Source: Absidia repens (Eukaryota > Mucoromycota > Mucoromycetes > Mucorales > Cunninghamellaceae). Taken from it: DNA of 64,000 nt. This document shows, piece by piece, positions 10,756 through 22,837 of the stretch. Each line of letters begins with the position of its first letter. Positions within the stretch are counted from its first letter, which is position 1. The translations under genes were made by a program, and so were the position numbers. The DNA is taken from NCBI GenBank assembly GCA_002105175.1, contig MCGE01000006.1:1860001-1924000 (forward strand), in the 5' to 3' direction. Under the pieces are notes generated by a model. It was not told the origin of the DNA, did not search any database, and saw only the letters and a program-made list of their open reading frames with translations.

Positions 10756-11921
10756 ATGTCGTCGCTTCAAGCACAGGCATTTGCTTTTTTGTTTCCTGGC
10801 AGTGCCATGGTCAATTCCTTATTGGCCACTGCTTATATCTCCATTTTCCCCAACCTTTTACTTTACTTTGTCCCTCCCGATATTGACACAGCTTCGCTCA
10901 ATACCTTGGTTAGTTTCGCTGTTGGTAAGTAACGCGGCATAAACACATAATATTCGTATATATTTATAGAACATGTTCTCAACGCCCCCTTTCTATTTTA
11001 TATATAGGTGGCTTATTGGGTGATGTCTTTTTGCACTTGTTACCTCACGCTTTTCTGGGTGAACACAACGACCATGATCATGCTGCTGTAGTGGAAGTCG
11101 ACAACAAACAAAATGTGTTGGTGGGTCTTGGTATTTTTGGCGGGTTCTTCTTCTTCTTTATCATGGACAAGATGATGCGTGTATTGAATGGAGGTGGGGG
11201 ACACAGCCACGATCATGGCGCGGGAGCACACAGCCACAATCACGACCACAAGAAACATGATGATGATGACAATGACAAATCTGTTGCTCAAGATGGTTTA
11301 CGCCAACGAAAATCAGCAACTACCACTACCACTACCACTACCACGGATGACGATGACAACGACAAGGAAAATACCAGCAACAACAGCAACATTAAGCTTA
11401 GTGCCTATTTGAACTTACTTGCAGACTTTACCCACAACATGACTGATGGACTTGCCATGGCCGCCTCATTTTACGCATCACCAGCTGTGGGCGCGACCAC
11501 GGCCGTCGCTGTGTTTTTCCACGAAATCCCTCACGAAGTCGGCGACTATGCTATCCTGATCCAATCCGGGTTCTCCAAACAACGCGCCATGATGGCTCAA
11601 TTCACCACGGCGGTCGGCGCTTTTCTCGGTACGTTGATTGGGATCTTTATCGAAGAAGCTTCTCGTGCGGGTGTCGATGAAAAACAAGATGGGCACTTGT
11701 CCGTGGCGGCTGGTTTGTTGGGTACAAAGCTTCAATGGGGTGATCTTGTGATTCCTTTCACTGCCGGTGGGTTCTTGTATATTGCTACTGTCGGTGTGAT
11801 CCCTGAATTGTTGCAAGTCACTGGTAAGGTGAACAAGGACAAGACACAGGCACTCAAGGAATTTGTCTCCATGTTGGTGGGGTTGGGTCTGATGGTGACA
11901 ATTGCATGGAACGAAGTCTAG
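10756..11921 (+). CDS. ZIP-family zinc transporter (SLC39A7/Yke4-like)
   Basis: Exons are 10756-10924 and 11008-11921, giving 360 residues. The ATG sits in ACCACCATCATG. Several membrane spans are evident. A cytosolic or luminal His-rich loop (HSHDHGAGAHSHNHDHKKH) precedes the core. The metal site is visible as HNMTDG in TM4 and HEIPHEVGD in TM5, which are the family signatures of the KE4/ZIP7 branch that releases zinc from the ER/Golgi to the cytosol. The acidic-Thr stretch after the His loop is low complexity. AATAAA lies at 12024-12029. The family is certain; the organelle is inferred from the subgroup. Confidence 0.93.
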
Positions 11922-12959
11922 GTATTATTAGGGTATGTGTGTGTATGTTTTTTTAGATTAGAAAAATATTTTGTAGTGTAGTATAGCCTAGTCTCTCTCT
12001 TTTTTTATTACTTTTACATTATCAATAAAATTGCTTATATTGTTTTATTTCAATACATCAAAAAATATGGATCATGGTGTGGATATATTAATGCTGATTG
12101 TGAAGAAAAGAGAAGGCACATTGTTGTATTGATGATAGTGGTATCAATGTATTGTACAGTAGAGGATAGTATAGTATTGAAAAGGCGCATTGATGCTGAG
12201 ACTACATTCAAAAATAAGCGATTTCGGACTGTGGATATGTGATTGCGATTAATGAGCTACAGACAAAAAATCAGAAATCTTACAGGCACGAAAAAAAAAA
12301 AAATCATTTGTTCATCTCTTAAAAATGATCCACACCCTGTCTACAACACTGATATAGTATCATGTATATGTTTGGGTGTTTTCTCGAAATTTTCTGTGGT
12401 GATTGCATTGAGGACAGGGAATCTAAGCTTGAAAAAATGTGAATAATGGAACGGTTGATGTTGTGTATTGTTCTAGGAATTATACAGATTGTTCACTGCC
12501 CTTATACATCATCTACACTACAAACTAAAATCCTGATGTTGTATACTGTGCCTGATTTATTGAGACCATCCTATTTTTTTTTTTTTTTTTTTTTTTTTTT
12601 TGCCTGCCCAAGATCGCCCCAAACGAACTTTATTTTTGCAACCCTAACTCTTAGAGCAGTTTAACTCATCCTGAAATTCTGTTCATTACTAGTATCTCCT
12701 GAAAAACACTCCCGATTAGCACACAGAAGACGTCAAAGTTCACCACTTCCCTCTCTGCTTTGTCATTCATATCATATATATCCACAATATCAAAGACTAT
12801 CAAATGATTTATTCATTCATCATCACCACCTAAAAGAAAACATCACGTACGAAGAGACAAAATAAAACAAATAATAGATGGAAGAAGTTTATTTGATAAA
12901 AAACGATAAAAAATAAACGACACTACATTTTCTAAGCTTGATCCAACATAGAAATCGAT
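11922..12959. other. Intergenic region, convergent tails
   Basis: It holds the ZIP 3' UTR (AATAAA at 12024), a T run of about 29 at 12573-12601, and AT-rich sequence leading into the eL13 3' end. Short open frames here are T-run artefacts. No gene is supported. Confidence 0.6.
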
Positions 12960-13844
12960 TTATTTCTTCTATTGAATTTGAAAAAAAAGAAAGATGTTAG
13001 TAAATTTGGTTCAGCTGTTCATATCAACCATAGATTTTCCGTTTTCCCTCTGTCTTACCTTGTTGGCTTCTTCTTCAGCCTTATCACGAGCACGCTTTTC
13101 ACGAGCACCGAGAGTACGCTTGGCAGAGCGAGCGTAACGGAGCTTCATGTAAGCATTACCAGCCTTTTCTTCAGCAGTGATGGCACGGGCTTCAGGACCA
13201 GCAGCAACTTGTTGGATAGGGAGGATAGGACCCTTGAATTGGACAGCGGAAGCAACTTCAGCAGCCTATTGTAAAAAAAAAAAGATCAATTCACAATTCA
13301 CACACAAGCGCCGTACACACACAGAAGCACACTTACTTCAGAGTCACCCTTCTTGGGGCTACCAGCCTTGCGAGGGAAGACAATGAGCTTAGCTTGGTAA
13401 GCCTTCAAGCGTTGGACGTTGAGTTCAAGGGATTCTTGAGAGCGGTTGCGGCGACGGTGATCAACAGCAATACCAACGGTACGAGCATACTTGGGAGTAA
13501 GACCAGCTTCCTGTGTTTTTTTTAAATATACATATATACGTGTGTTAGCTACCAAATCTATACACAAACAAAATTAAATAGTTCTCCCCTTTTCATACCT
13601 TGATTTCTTCAAGAGTGAAACCACGACCGGAACGCAACTTCATGTTGTAACGAAGAGTGGGACAACGGACGGCAGGACGGAGAAGACCATCGACGGGACG
13701 AGGAGCCACACGGGTAGCCTTTTGGACACGAGCGACACGGCGAGACTTCTTTTGACCAGCTTGATCGAACCAAGTCTTAACACGGCGTTGCCATTCCTTG
13801 CGGAAATGTTGGTTGGGCAATTGATTGTTGTGCTTCAAAACCAT
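12960..13844 (-). CDS. RPL13: Large-subunit ribosomal protein eL13
   Basis: Exons are 13844-13599, 13510-13337, 13265-13059 and 12968-12960, giving 211 residues, the normal eL13 length. It begins [19 protein letters not shown] and continues with the highly basic eL13 sequence ([19 protein letters not shown], then [20 protein letters not shown]). The last exon encodes only Lys-Lys-stop. Just upstream of the ATG the minus strand reads TTTAG|ACC, which could be the acceptor of a 5' UTR intron, common in fungal ribosomal-protein genes. It diverges from the ArsB-like gene. Confidence 0.96.
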
Positions 13845-13860
13845 GGTCTAAATAATAAAA

Positions 13861-13899
<39 letters not shown>

Positions 13900-14377
13900 G
13901 GAGTTAGTTTCTATAAATTCTACATTTCATGGCACCAACACATTGTTGAGTGTAGACATTTTGAGGAGACAAAGCGATCTATCTTATCCTATCCTAGAAC
14001 TATATCGGTATGCCCCAACCCAACCATCCATCCATCCAACCAACCATCCATCCATTGATTCATCCATATATCACATTGATAATAGATAGATTGATCGCTT
14101 TGCTCCTGTCTAGTTTTTCTTTTTCTTTTCTTGCTTGCTTTACATTGTAATGATATTTACCGCGAGGGAAAGAGAGCGATTCTACAGTTCAAAATCAAAA
14201 ATTCAAATGAACTTTCTCACCGCACCTTCAAAAATTATTTAAAATCCCGCATCCCAAATTTTCCAAAAAAAAAAAAAAAAAAAAAAAAAAAGATCTTCTA
14301 TTTTATTAATTTATTACTTGTGTGGGTGTGGGCGAGTCTTTCTCTATCTCTTTTCTTTCTCTTCTTTCTTTTCCATT

Positions 14378-14437
14378 ATGAACTTTCGAAAATGGGAGTC
14401 GAGGAAAACAAAAGTATTGGTGTCTATTCTTGGGTAA
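14378..14437 (+). promoter_or_regulatory. Upstream ORF overlapping the transporter start
   Basis: ATG at 14378 opens a 19-codon frame that ends at 14437, overlapping the main ATG at 14392 in another frame. Its context is weaker (T at -3, A at +4) than the main start (AAAATGG, A at -3 and G at +4), so leaky scanning is plausible. It matters only if transcription starts upstream of 14378, which the sequence alone cannot show. Confidence 0.5.
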
Positions 14438-16802
14438 CTCTGGTGATATTCTTATTGACCATTATCCCTGTGATTCGACCCTTCAAGATTCCTATCGGCA
14501 AACGCAACGCACCAAAGCAACAACAACAACAACAGCAACAACAACCAGCAAGACGACCTGATTCTTCTTCTTCTTCCATTGCCTCGGCCTCCTCGTCAAA
14601 AAAGACATTGTCAACGAAAAAACGACGCCGGCACCTGTATTTGAATTTGGCAACAGCACCACCGCTCGCGGTTCTTATTCTACTTGTATGTGGGGCTACC
14701 AACATGACGGTGATCAAGAATGGACTGGTCGGGTCACTGGGCGTGGAACCCTACTCTATCCTGATCCTCTTTTACTCGTTGGCCTATATCTGTGTGTCCT
14801 TGGATATGACGGGGATCTTTCAATTCTTGGCTTTCAGGGTATCCAAACAAGCCGGCAGCCGTGGTCGACTTGCCTTTACACTGTTTTATATCTTGACAAG
14901 TTTGATGAGTGGTCTGACAAGCAACGATGTGGTGATCCTGACAGGTACTGCTTTCTTGGCTTATTTCACTCGTGTCTCTGGCATTCTTCCTACGGCGTTT
15001 ATGATGAGCGAGTTTACCTCGGCCAATATAGGTAAGTCAATCCTTCCCTCCCTTCTTCTACATAGATAAAGAGAAATGACACTCACTAATCTTATCTCTT
15101 TTTTGTTCGGCGGGGTGGGGTGTATGTATAGCTTCCATGGCCTTATTTATTGGCAATCCCACCAACGTGGTGGTGGCCACAGCATACAACATCAGCTTTC
15201 TTCAATACTCGGCATGGATGCTTCTCCCAACCATAGGCGGGCTTGTGATGGCATATGTTGCTCTTCGTGTGGTGTTTCGCAAACAAGAATACTTGCCACG
15301 CCATGTACCTCCACCTGACGCTGACATTGATCCTACTGCGTTTCTTATCGATCGACGCGGTGCCTACTTTGGCATTGGGTTGCTCGTGATCTGTTTGCTG
15401 ACTTTGATTGGCACGTCGTTTGTGCACGGTGTAGCAGTATGGATGGTGACACTGCCTTTCGCGGTCTTCTCTCTTTTCCGTGATCTTTGGTACGATTATA
15501 GTTCAACTCAGCAGCACATTCCCCCCACAACCGCCTCTTCTTCTTCTTCTTCTTCCACGGCTGCTGCTGATGCTGCTGGCACCACTTCTTCAGTAGGGGT
15601 GTCGCGACTGGTTCTTCCTGTGTTCAACAGAGATGTGGTTTTGACCAGTGGCTTGGATCATCTCTCGAATACCAGCAAGAAATCGGACGATGATGATGAC
15701 GGCGACGACGACGATAGCGTAGTGGATCTTGGTAGCTCGAACGAACTCCCCTCTACCTACGACGACCACAATAATGGGATTGAAATGGCTCGGATCTCTA
15801 CCACCACATTGGACCAACGACAGCAACAACAACAACATGTCGACAAGAAGGATACAAACGAACAGCAACAACAAGGGGACGACAAACGACGGGCGTGGAA
15901 AAGGATGGTGATGATGAACAGCAAGCGACTAACGAGCTGGTGGCGACAGAAAAGTACATCCATGGTGACACTTGTTGTGTGGCGACGTTTACCGTGGACG
16001 ATCCTACCGTTCAGTTTGGGCATGTTTGTACTTGTGGAAATCCTCTCAGATGTGGGCTGGACAGGGATCTTTGCATCCGGACTTGTGGTGGTGGTGACCA
16101 AAAACTACATGGCTGCCGTGGTCGGGATGCTCGTCATCACCATTGTGTTATGTCAACTGCTCAACAATCTACCAACAACTATCTTATTAACACGGGTGAT
16201 CCAACATGACGTGTTTGCAATTCATATGCAACATGATCCTGCCGTGAAACAGGCGGTGCTTCTCGGTCTGATTGCTGGTAGTAATCTCGGAGCTTGTCTT
16301 ACTCTTGTGGGAAGTTTGGCTGGAATCATGCAAGTCTCTCTCTTTTTTTTTTTTTGTTGGTGGTGGTGGTGGTGGTGGTTGGAGAGAGGGGGCATGCGGG
16401 GTTTATGAAATACGGTTTTTATCTATTTATCTATTGGGATACGGAGAAACCACGGGAAAAGCAAAACAAGGACAAAAAGAGGAGGTGGTGGGGGATAAGC
16501 AGGATAGATGATGAAGGATGATGAATTGGTTCGGAAACAAATGAAAAGAAACAGGAGGAGGGGATTGACTGGTGGGGTGCTATAGATGAGGGAGGTTGAC
16601 AAGGAGGAATGATTTTGTTACTAAATGATATTTGATGATTTATTTATCTTTATATAGGTTTGAACACATTTTGAAGACAAAGGGGATTTATACGCTGGGC
16701 TATTTCCAATTTGTGAAATGGAATCTCTTGTTATTACCTAGTATAGTAGTGGTGGTGTCTTGTATTTTGATATTAGAACTTTATATTATCTTCATTCAAT
16801 AA
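14392..16802 (+). CDS. ArsB/NhaD-type ion transporter (arsenite/citrate/anion permease superfamily)
   Basis: Exons are 14392-15031, 15132-16329 and 16658-16802, giving 660 residues. About a dozen hydrophobic spans are interrupted by a Gln/Ser-rich segment near residue 45-70 and a large disordered acidic-Gln loop (about 375-500). Typical permease features are TSNDVVILTGTAFLAYF in the first half, FIGNPTNVVVA and, in the second half, NNLPTTILLTRVI and GLIAGSNLGACLTLVGSLAG. The substrate cannot be read from the sequence. The second intron starts with GC (AT|GCAAGT) rather than GT; only this choice joins SLAGIM to FEHILKTKG in frame. An out-of-frame ATG at 14378 lies just upstream. The stop is inside CAATAAA. 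AAAATCCCG occurs at 14241. Confidence 0.85.
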
Positions 16803-17100
16803 AAAAGAAGAACCGGGCTTTTATATATATATATATATTATCATTTTTGATTCGATTGTTACAAAAAAAAAAAACAAAAGGGGCGAACAACTGTCTTTGG
16901 GGTGAACTGGCCAATGAAGGGTGTGGGATGTGCCCCAATGGAATCGGAATTGCAAAGCGGGAAGTGAAAATAGGCAAATAAAAAAATTATTCAAAAAAGG
17001 GGTCCTTTTTTTAATATCTCTCCTCTTCTTCTTTTTTATCTTTTTTATCTTCTTTTTTCTCTCTCCACTTTTTTATTATTTTTTCTTTATCTTTTTTATC

Positions 17101-18143
17101 ATGTCAAATTCTGTCACAGATATGCAGCTCTTTTTTATGAGATTGCATGAAAACGATCATACCTTTGCATGCAAGAACACCGATCAACTCTCTGCACTAT
17201 GGGCAGGTAAACTATAAAGAAAATCAATCAATTCAGTTTCCTCCCTCGCTCCCCTAAAAAAATCATCGTACTCATTCTTACTTACTATTAAATAGCTTTT
17301 ACCAAATGCAAACGCAACATACGTGATGGGTTCCGGCTTGAAAACATGTCTTGGAGATTATGGTCACGCCAAGCTATGATGCGGAAACGATTTGAATCGG
17401 AAACTGCCATTGTATTACCCGAATTAACCACCGGCACCCAACAAGATGCATCATTATCATCATCATCATCGCCATCACTACCACTCACACCAACTTCATC
17501 CACATCATCATCCATCACTTCAGCAGACGATTATACCAAGTTGACCGATACAACTCCCAAGGAATACACAGCGCCAAAATTATTTCGAACACGCTCTTTA
17601 CCATCTTTATCTTGTCAGGCACAACATATTATGGACTCGTGTCAGGCACCGCCAGCAGCATCACCATTACCACCAATGTCCTCATGCTCCACGACGGATC
17701 TCACGCAAATGTGGACTCCCATGGCTACAACCGCCCTTATGGAAGATGATGACCAGGACACGACACAAGAATGCTCCGTACCTACTATACCAAAACGCTC
17801 CAAATTCTATATCGACCAAGACGATGACGATGACGATGTCATAGATGAGGTAGAAGAAGAATCTGATGTGGAATCATTATATAATCATGATGATGGCGAC
17901 TACTTTGACGATGACATGGACATGGATTTATCTTGCTACTCCAGTGACACAGCGTCATCTTCATCTTACCCTCCTCCTCCTCCTCCTCCTCCCGCATTGG
18001 ATTATGCCGAAAGCAACAACAACAACAAACCCATCTCTCTTCTTACTCATTTGTTGCGAAAGGATACCACCATCTCAGAACTGCGACGGTCCAATTGTTG
18101 TGAACGTCTGGATCTTTGGTTTAGCGAAGCTATATCATCTTAG
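17101..18143 (+). CDS. DUF1752 (AreA/GATA N-terminal-like) protein
   Basis: Two exons, 17101-17206 and 17296-18143, give 317 residues. Near the N-terminus is a motif spanning the splice site: LSALWAAFTKCKRNIRDG followed by FRLENMSWRLW. This matches the fungal DUF1752 domain (PF08550), found at the N-terminus of AreA-type and other nitrogen- or glucose-regulation proteins. The rest is disordered: Ser/Thr-rich, with acidic runs (DDDDDDVIDEVEEESDVE), a Pro run and an Asn run. No zinc finger follows, so it is not a complete GATA factor. A role as a phosphatase- or kinase-linked regulator is possible but not shown. Confidence 0.8.
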
Positions 18144-18412
18144 TATTTAGTCCTCCCGGTCCTCCCTCCCCCCCCTGTCTCTCTCCTTTGTAGTAATAGA
18201 TATAATAGTAGTAGTTAGCTTTCTGACATTCATTTGTTTGTTATTTCAACCAGATTTTTTTTTTACTTCTGGCGGGAAATATTCAATCTTTTTTTTACCC
18301 ACCCCTTTTTTTACTATTACCCCCCCCCAGAACGTGGGTTGGTGTTACATTCTTCCCCGTCTCCTATATATATATATAATATTTACCATTGACATTGACT
18401 TCTTTTTTTCGA

Positions 18413-18415
<3 letters not shown>

Positions 18416-18451
<36 letters not shown>
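18416..18451. repeat. CA/TG microsatellite
   Basis: The sequence is an uninterrupted CA dinucleotide run in the region downstream of the DUF1752 gene. Confidence 0.95.
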
Positions 18452-18454
<3 letters not shown>

Positions 18455-19647
18455 GCCCTCACATTTTGATCTATATACTTGTTTATAATACATTTTTAAT
18501 AAATAAAACATCCTCTTGCTTCCATCACTGTCTTTTTTTTTTTTGGATGTGCGGCGGAAAATGAAAAGGTGGTGTAGGCTAGATATGATGGGTGGAAAAT
18601 CTTTCTCCGGATGTCACAGGAATGATTGGTTTCTGTGGCCCATGACATACCCCACTTTTTTTTTTTTTTTTTTTTGTTCTTTTATATTACAAACTCAACC
18701 GATCAAACAAAAAGAAAAAAATAATACCACATAAAAAAAAAAAAAAGAAGAGAAAGAGAACCCAGCAACAAATGACCGAGTGAGGATGAAAATCAACTGA
18801 TTGTGGCATTTTATGCAAAACCAATGAAACCTCGGCATGCTGTTTGCGATAATCATCAGGACGGAGGATATTTTTTTTTGGGGGGGGGCAACTCTTTTTT
18901 ATTCTTTTTAAAATAACTGCATAACATAATTGTCATATGGATCATCATCACCTATAGGATATGCAACTACTAGGGCGAACGCGAAGGGGCGGGGGAGGGA
19001 GTGAATAGATGGTGTCAGTAACATTACCATAAAAGGAACGGTAATACGAGGAAAGGAAGCAAATGTTGCAGTAGCAGCTTAGGGGTGATAAAAAAAAAAA
19101 AGGTCCCAAGTTGAATAAAGCCCCATCATAGTTAACTAGAAATGAAAAATGTTACGTGCGATAAATATAAAAAAAGGGAGAGAGAGAGATACATGGCTGT
19201 GGAGGAACCGGGGATGGGGACAGAAGAATTTTTTACATATGATTCTACCGTATTATTTCATTAAATATACCTATCACTGCGAAAAATGATTTTCCGTCGG
19301 CTAATGTAAAATAACGGGTCGCATGTGGAAAATGTTAAATGCGGAGGGATTTCTACACGCACATGCATTGGACTGTACAGTGTGGGTGTAAACATTCGTC
19401 AAGGTTAACTACAATATCCTAAACGTGTGAGAGACGATGTAAAACAAAAAATGACAGGGCATATTTTATTCAAAATGTAGATATACACTATGACAACTAA
19501 CTTAAACTACATATATAGATATATTATAGTCTAATGATAGAACCATGACACCTATCTGAGGGTTCAGCGTGTAGGTGTATGTGACTATGGAGGGGGGGAG
19601 GGGGAATTTTTTTTGTTGAAGAACAAAAATCTACCTCACAGAAAACA

Positions 19648-20034
19648 TTTCAAATCCCGGCCACATGAATATTTATTCTCGTTCCTTTTTATTTTCGCTC
19701 ATTCTTTCTTTCATTTCTTTTTTTCATTTTTTTTTTCCCTTCACCATTCATTTTTTTTTTGGGGGGGTTATGTTGGACTTGGATCAGTGTCAGGACTAGT
19801 TTAGAAGAGTTTTCAGCTCAGGGATTACAACATGCAAGGGAAACCCTTTCATTTTGGATTCAGGATAGTGGATCACTCATTAGTTTTTCTTGTTGGAGTC
19901 TTCATTAGCTTAGTTTAGTGTTAGTTAGTCCATAGTTTGTATCGACTTCTGAATAAAATATGTACCTTTTTTATTTTTTTGTTTCAATGAAAAATGTCCC
20001 ATTAGTCTCTCTCATGACGCGTACAATAGATCCC
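19648..20034 (-). repeat. Dispersed repeat family, copy B (inverted)
   Basis: Read on the minus strand this has the same blocks in the same order as copies A, C, D and E: GATCTATTGTAC, GGGACATTTTTCATTG, TACATATTTTATTCAGAAG, GAATCCAAAATGAAAGGG, TTGTAATCCCTGAGC, and it ends at GGCCGGGATTTGAAATG. Relative to copy A the core carries a short deletion in the CCCCATGCATC block. On the plus strand it contains GAATAAAATATG followed by T-rich DNA, which looks like a polyadenylation signal. A small forward fragment of the family lies at 19456-19499. Confidence 0.8.
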
Positions 20035-20774
20035 ACTTTTTACCATCGACCCTGAGTTGAATGTTGACAGTTGGTATACTCTAATAAAAAATATCCTTTT
20101 AGTGACTATAATAGCCTGTACTTTGTATTAGTTCCATTTTAGCCATTATCTTTTTAGATTAGTGTTGATTATTCTTCCCAATCTCGCAATGATCTCCTTG
20201 TTGCTTCCCCAATATAAATCTAGATCCCTTGATACGATGAATTCCTCAACTGTAGTTTTAGTATCTTCCATTAATGCCTCAATAAAGCATGTCCTTTTTA
20301 TTAACCATCCTATGACTCATCTGATAGTGAATATTGACCCCATTGCAGCTGTTTTGTAAAAGTGTTTTTTCCAAATATTTACTTTCTAATTCACCCATTA
20401 TGAGTACTTCCCCCCCCCCTCCTAAAGTTTCAGAAACTGGTTGTCAGTCTTTGACCGATTAGAGCCAAAACTAACCATGTCCCTGTTCGACCAAATATAT
20501 CAATGAATGTAGGTTATTCCGTGCGTTTACTTGCAGCTATCGAGCACTTTCACTGTCTATGATAACCTATTAATGACTACTTCTGTCACCGCAGAGGCCT
20601 AGCGACCGGTTGGTAGGTGTAAGTCATTTGGTGTGAAAAATAACAGCAATTAAAGGTTTTATTTTACGCTCTTGCCGGGCTTCAGTTGAAGCCGACACGC
20701 TATACAGTACAGTACTGTATATATAGAAAACAATTTATCGAAATACAGTATTATGCTTTGTGGTGTATATGTGA

Positions 20775-21441
20775 TCATTTTTGGTCTGTATTCATGCCCG
20801 TATAAAAATATTCTCTTAGTTTCGAGGAGGGTGGAGAATTCAGGCACAAAATCTCTGTTTGGGCGAAAGTGGCCGAAAAGCCGAGATTTTTAAACAAGAG
20901 CAATCGCGGAGTTTCGGCCATAGAAAAAGCTGAGCATCATTGGTAGTCATGGAGGAATGGTATTTTGAAAAAAAATATACATTCCAGTCATTGATTTATA
21001 TACTATAGATAATCATAGTTTCCCAGCGGAATAAATGGCACACTGTACTTTTGTTCTCATTGTTCCAAGCGATGCAAAGCGTGGATGGAGAAGGTTTATC
21101 AAAAAAAGGTCGTTTAACATTATCAAATGAATATGCCAAGTTTGTTACGGGTACGGTATCATATGATCGACGCACATAACAGGCACTGTCCGCGAAAAAA
21201 ACCATCCATCCTTCGTTTAATAATAAACTAACAGGCTAGAAAACAAAAACTATCATAGTTTTCTATTTCATGACTATGGAAGAACTGGTTTCGCATTGAA
21301 TATCACATATCATACATTATACATACATATAGCATAAGATTTCTACCCTTCTTTGTTAACTATCACAATAACCCCAAGCACATTGCATTCTGCACCACCA
21401 TCGAAAAAACACCATCCGATTTTTTTTCCGTTTCCGATCAT
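20775..21441 (-). CDS. Candidate unrecognised three-exon gene
   Basis: The proposed exons are 21441-21361, 21235-21004 and 20929-20775, which join in frame to 155 residues. It starts MIGNGKKIGWCFFDGGAECN. The middle exon includes NEGWMVFFADSACYVRRSYD and CIAWNNENKSTVCHLFRWE. The last exon includes MAETPRLLLFKNLGFSATFA and ends GMNTDQK-stop. Introns are 125 and 74 bases; acceptors are TCTAG and CTCAG, and donors are GTTAAC and GTATAT, both weak. AATAAA lies about 110 bases past the stop on the minus strand. Residue use is balanced, unlike the Phe/Lys-rich chance ORFs nearby. I recognise no family. It could be a lineage-specific gene or a relic. Confidence 0.4.
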
Positions 21442-21595
21442 TAAATATCAAAAAAAAAGAAGACAAATAAATTCGATGAAAAAGCCTTAAAAGGGCAATA
21501 TTTTATTACAAAATGTGAAGGAATATCTAAAACTGAAGGGAAACAAAAAAAAAGATGGACGAGAAAGGAGCTAAATGATCAATCGACAACCATTC

Positions 21596-22413
21596 TTAGT
21601 TCTTGGAGAGAACAAACTTGTAAAGGAGAACACCAGCAACAGCAAGAGTGGGAAGAATCACGCGGAAAGCACTAAGCAAAAAAAAACAAAAAAAACAAAA
21701 AGAAAAAAGGTCAGTCAGGTCCACTATGACCGCCTTTACCTTTAATCTATATGTCAAGTGTTTATGACTTACGATCCAGATTGCTTTTCTTCAGGAAGCT
21801 CACCAGCACGGATGGGATCAAACTTGTGGTTGTTAACACGAGACTATGATAAAAAGAGATAAAAAAGCATTTGTCATTTAGAAAACCGATTGCTTTTGGT
21901 ATGCCACCCCAACCATAAAAATAAAAATAAAAACCGTCCAGGGCAAAAATCACAGTCAACAACAACAAGGACTTACAGCTTCATCCAATTCACCAATAAG
22001 ATACTTTTCCAAGATAAAACGAGCTTCTTCAGAATGACCAATATCTTCGAATGATTCAGTGGCATCCTTACCTGTGAATATAAAGTATGATAATAATTGA
22101 GTTTCAAATGATCCATGATAATCATTCTATCACGCTCCTCCCCACCCGCCGCACACACCGCACATGTTCCCTCTCCTTACCAGCTTCGTCGAGCAAGACT
22201 TCTTCACCACCAGGATGCTAGAAAAAAGAAAAAGAAAAAAGTCATAAGTATTCCAAAACAAGTTAAAAGGACACCAGCAGGTGTTGTTGCTGTCTGCATA
22301 CTTACTTCGACCACAAATTCGGTAATATCATAAACCTTGTTATGAATCACCAACCAGAGGTCTTGTCGGGTCTTGTGAGCATTGACATCAGCAGTGGAAT
22401 AGATTTGAGACAT
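21596..22413 (-). CDS. CYB5: Cytochrome b5, tail-anchored
   Basis: Exons are 22413-22306, 22217-22181, 22071-21977, 21843-21773 and 21671-21596, giving 128 residues. The heme-binding domain (about 1-80) shows the first axial-His motif [20 protein letters not shown], and the second axial His lies in [10 protein letters not shown] linker follows, then a C-terminal hydrophobic anchor ([18 protein letters not shown]) with a short basic tail, as in ER or outer-mitochondrial b5. It donates electrons to desaturases and other ER oxidases; a separate b5-fused desaturase is in this window. It shares a 424-base divergent promoter with the glutamine synthetase-like gene. Confidence 0.96.
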
Positions 22414-22837
22414 GGTCAAAAAAAAAGAGAGTAGGGGATGAGAAAGTGTAAGGGTGAAGAAAAAAGAAAAAGAATGGAAAGAGAAGAGAAACAAAAAAAA
22501 AGAAAAAAAAATAGGCACATTAAAAAAAATAAAAAGGACTGGTCGCCGCCCAGTAAGAGGTAGGGCCGAGTTTTCCGAGCCAATGAAAATCAAAGATTTT
22601 CTCGTGGTGGATTTTTTATAAAAGTGGGTATCAAATGGCCAATGCTGGATGTGGGAAAACAAAAAAAAAACAAAAAAACAAAAATAAGGAATCATTGCGG
22701 AGTTTTCTTATCTGTGCGTTAGCATGGAAGCTTTTTTTCTATAAAATTCGATTTTGTCTTTTCTCACTTGCCTTTTTTTTTTTTTGTTCTAACATCATCT
22801 CTTTTTCTTTCTCTCTTTTTTCCTTTCTACAACAACC

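Larger units (their letters stand above)
18144..20774. other. Repeat-rich intergenic region
   Basis: It begins with the 3' UTR of the 18143 gene. A perfect CA dinucleotide run is at about 18416-18451 and long T and G runs lie around 18300-18670 and 18870. A forward fragment of the dispersed repeat is at 19456-19499 and a long inverted copy at 19648-20034. A perfect 7-bp-arm palindrome, GGCTTCAGTTGAAGCC, lies near 20680-20695. No gene is recognised in this part. Confidence 0.6.
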
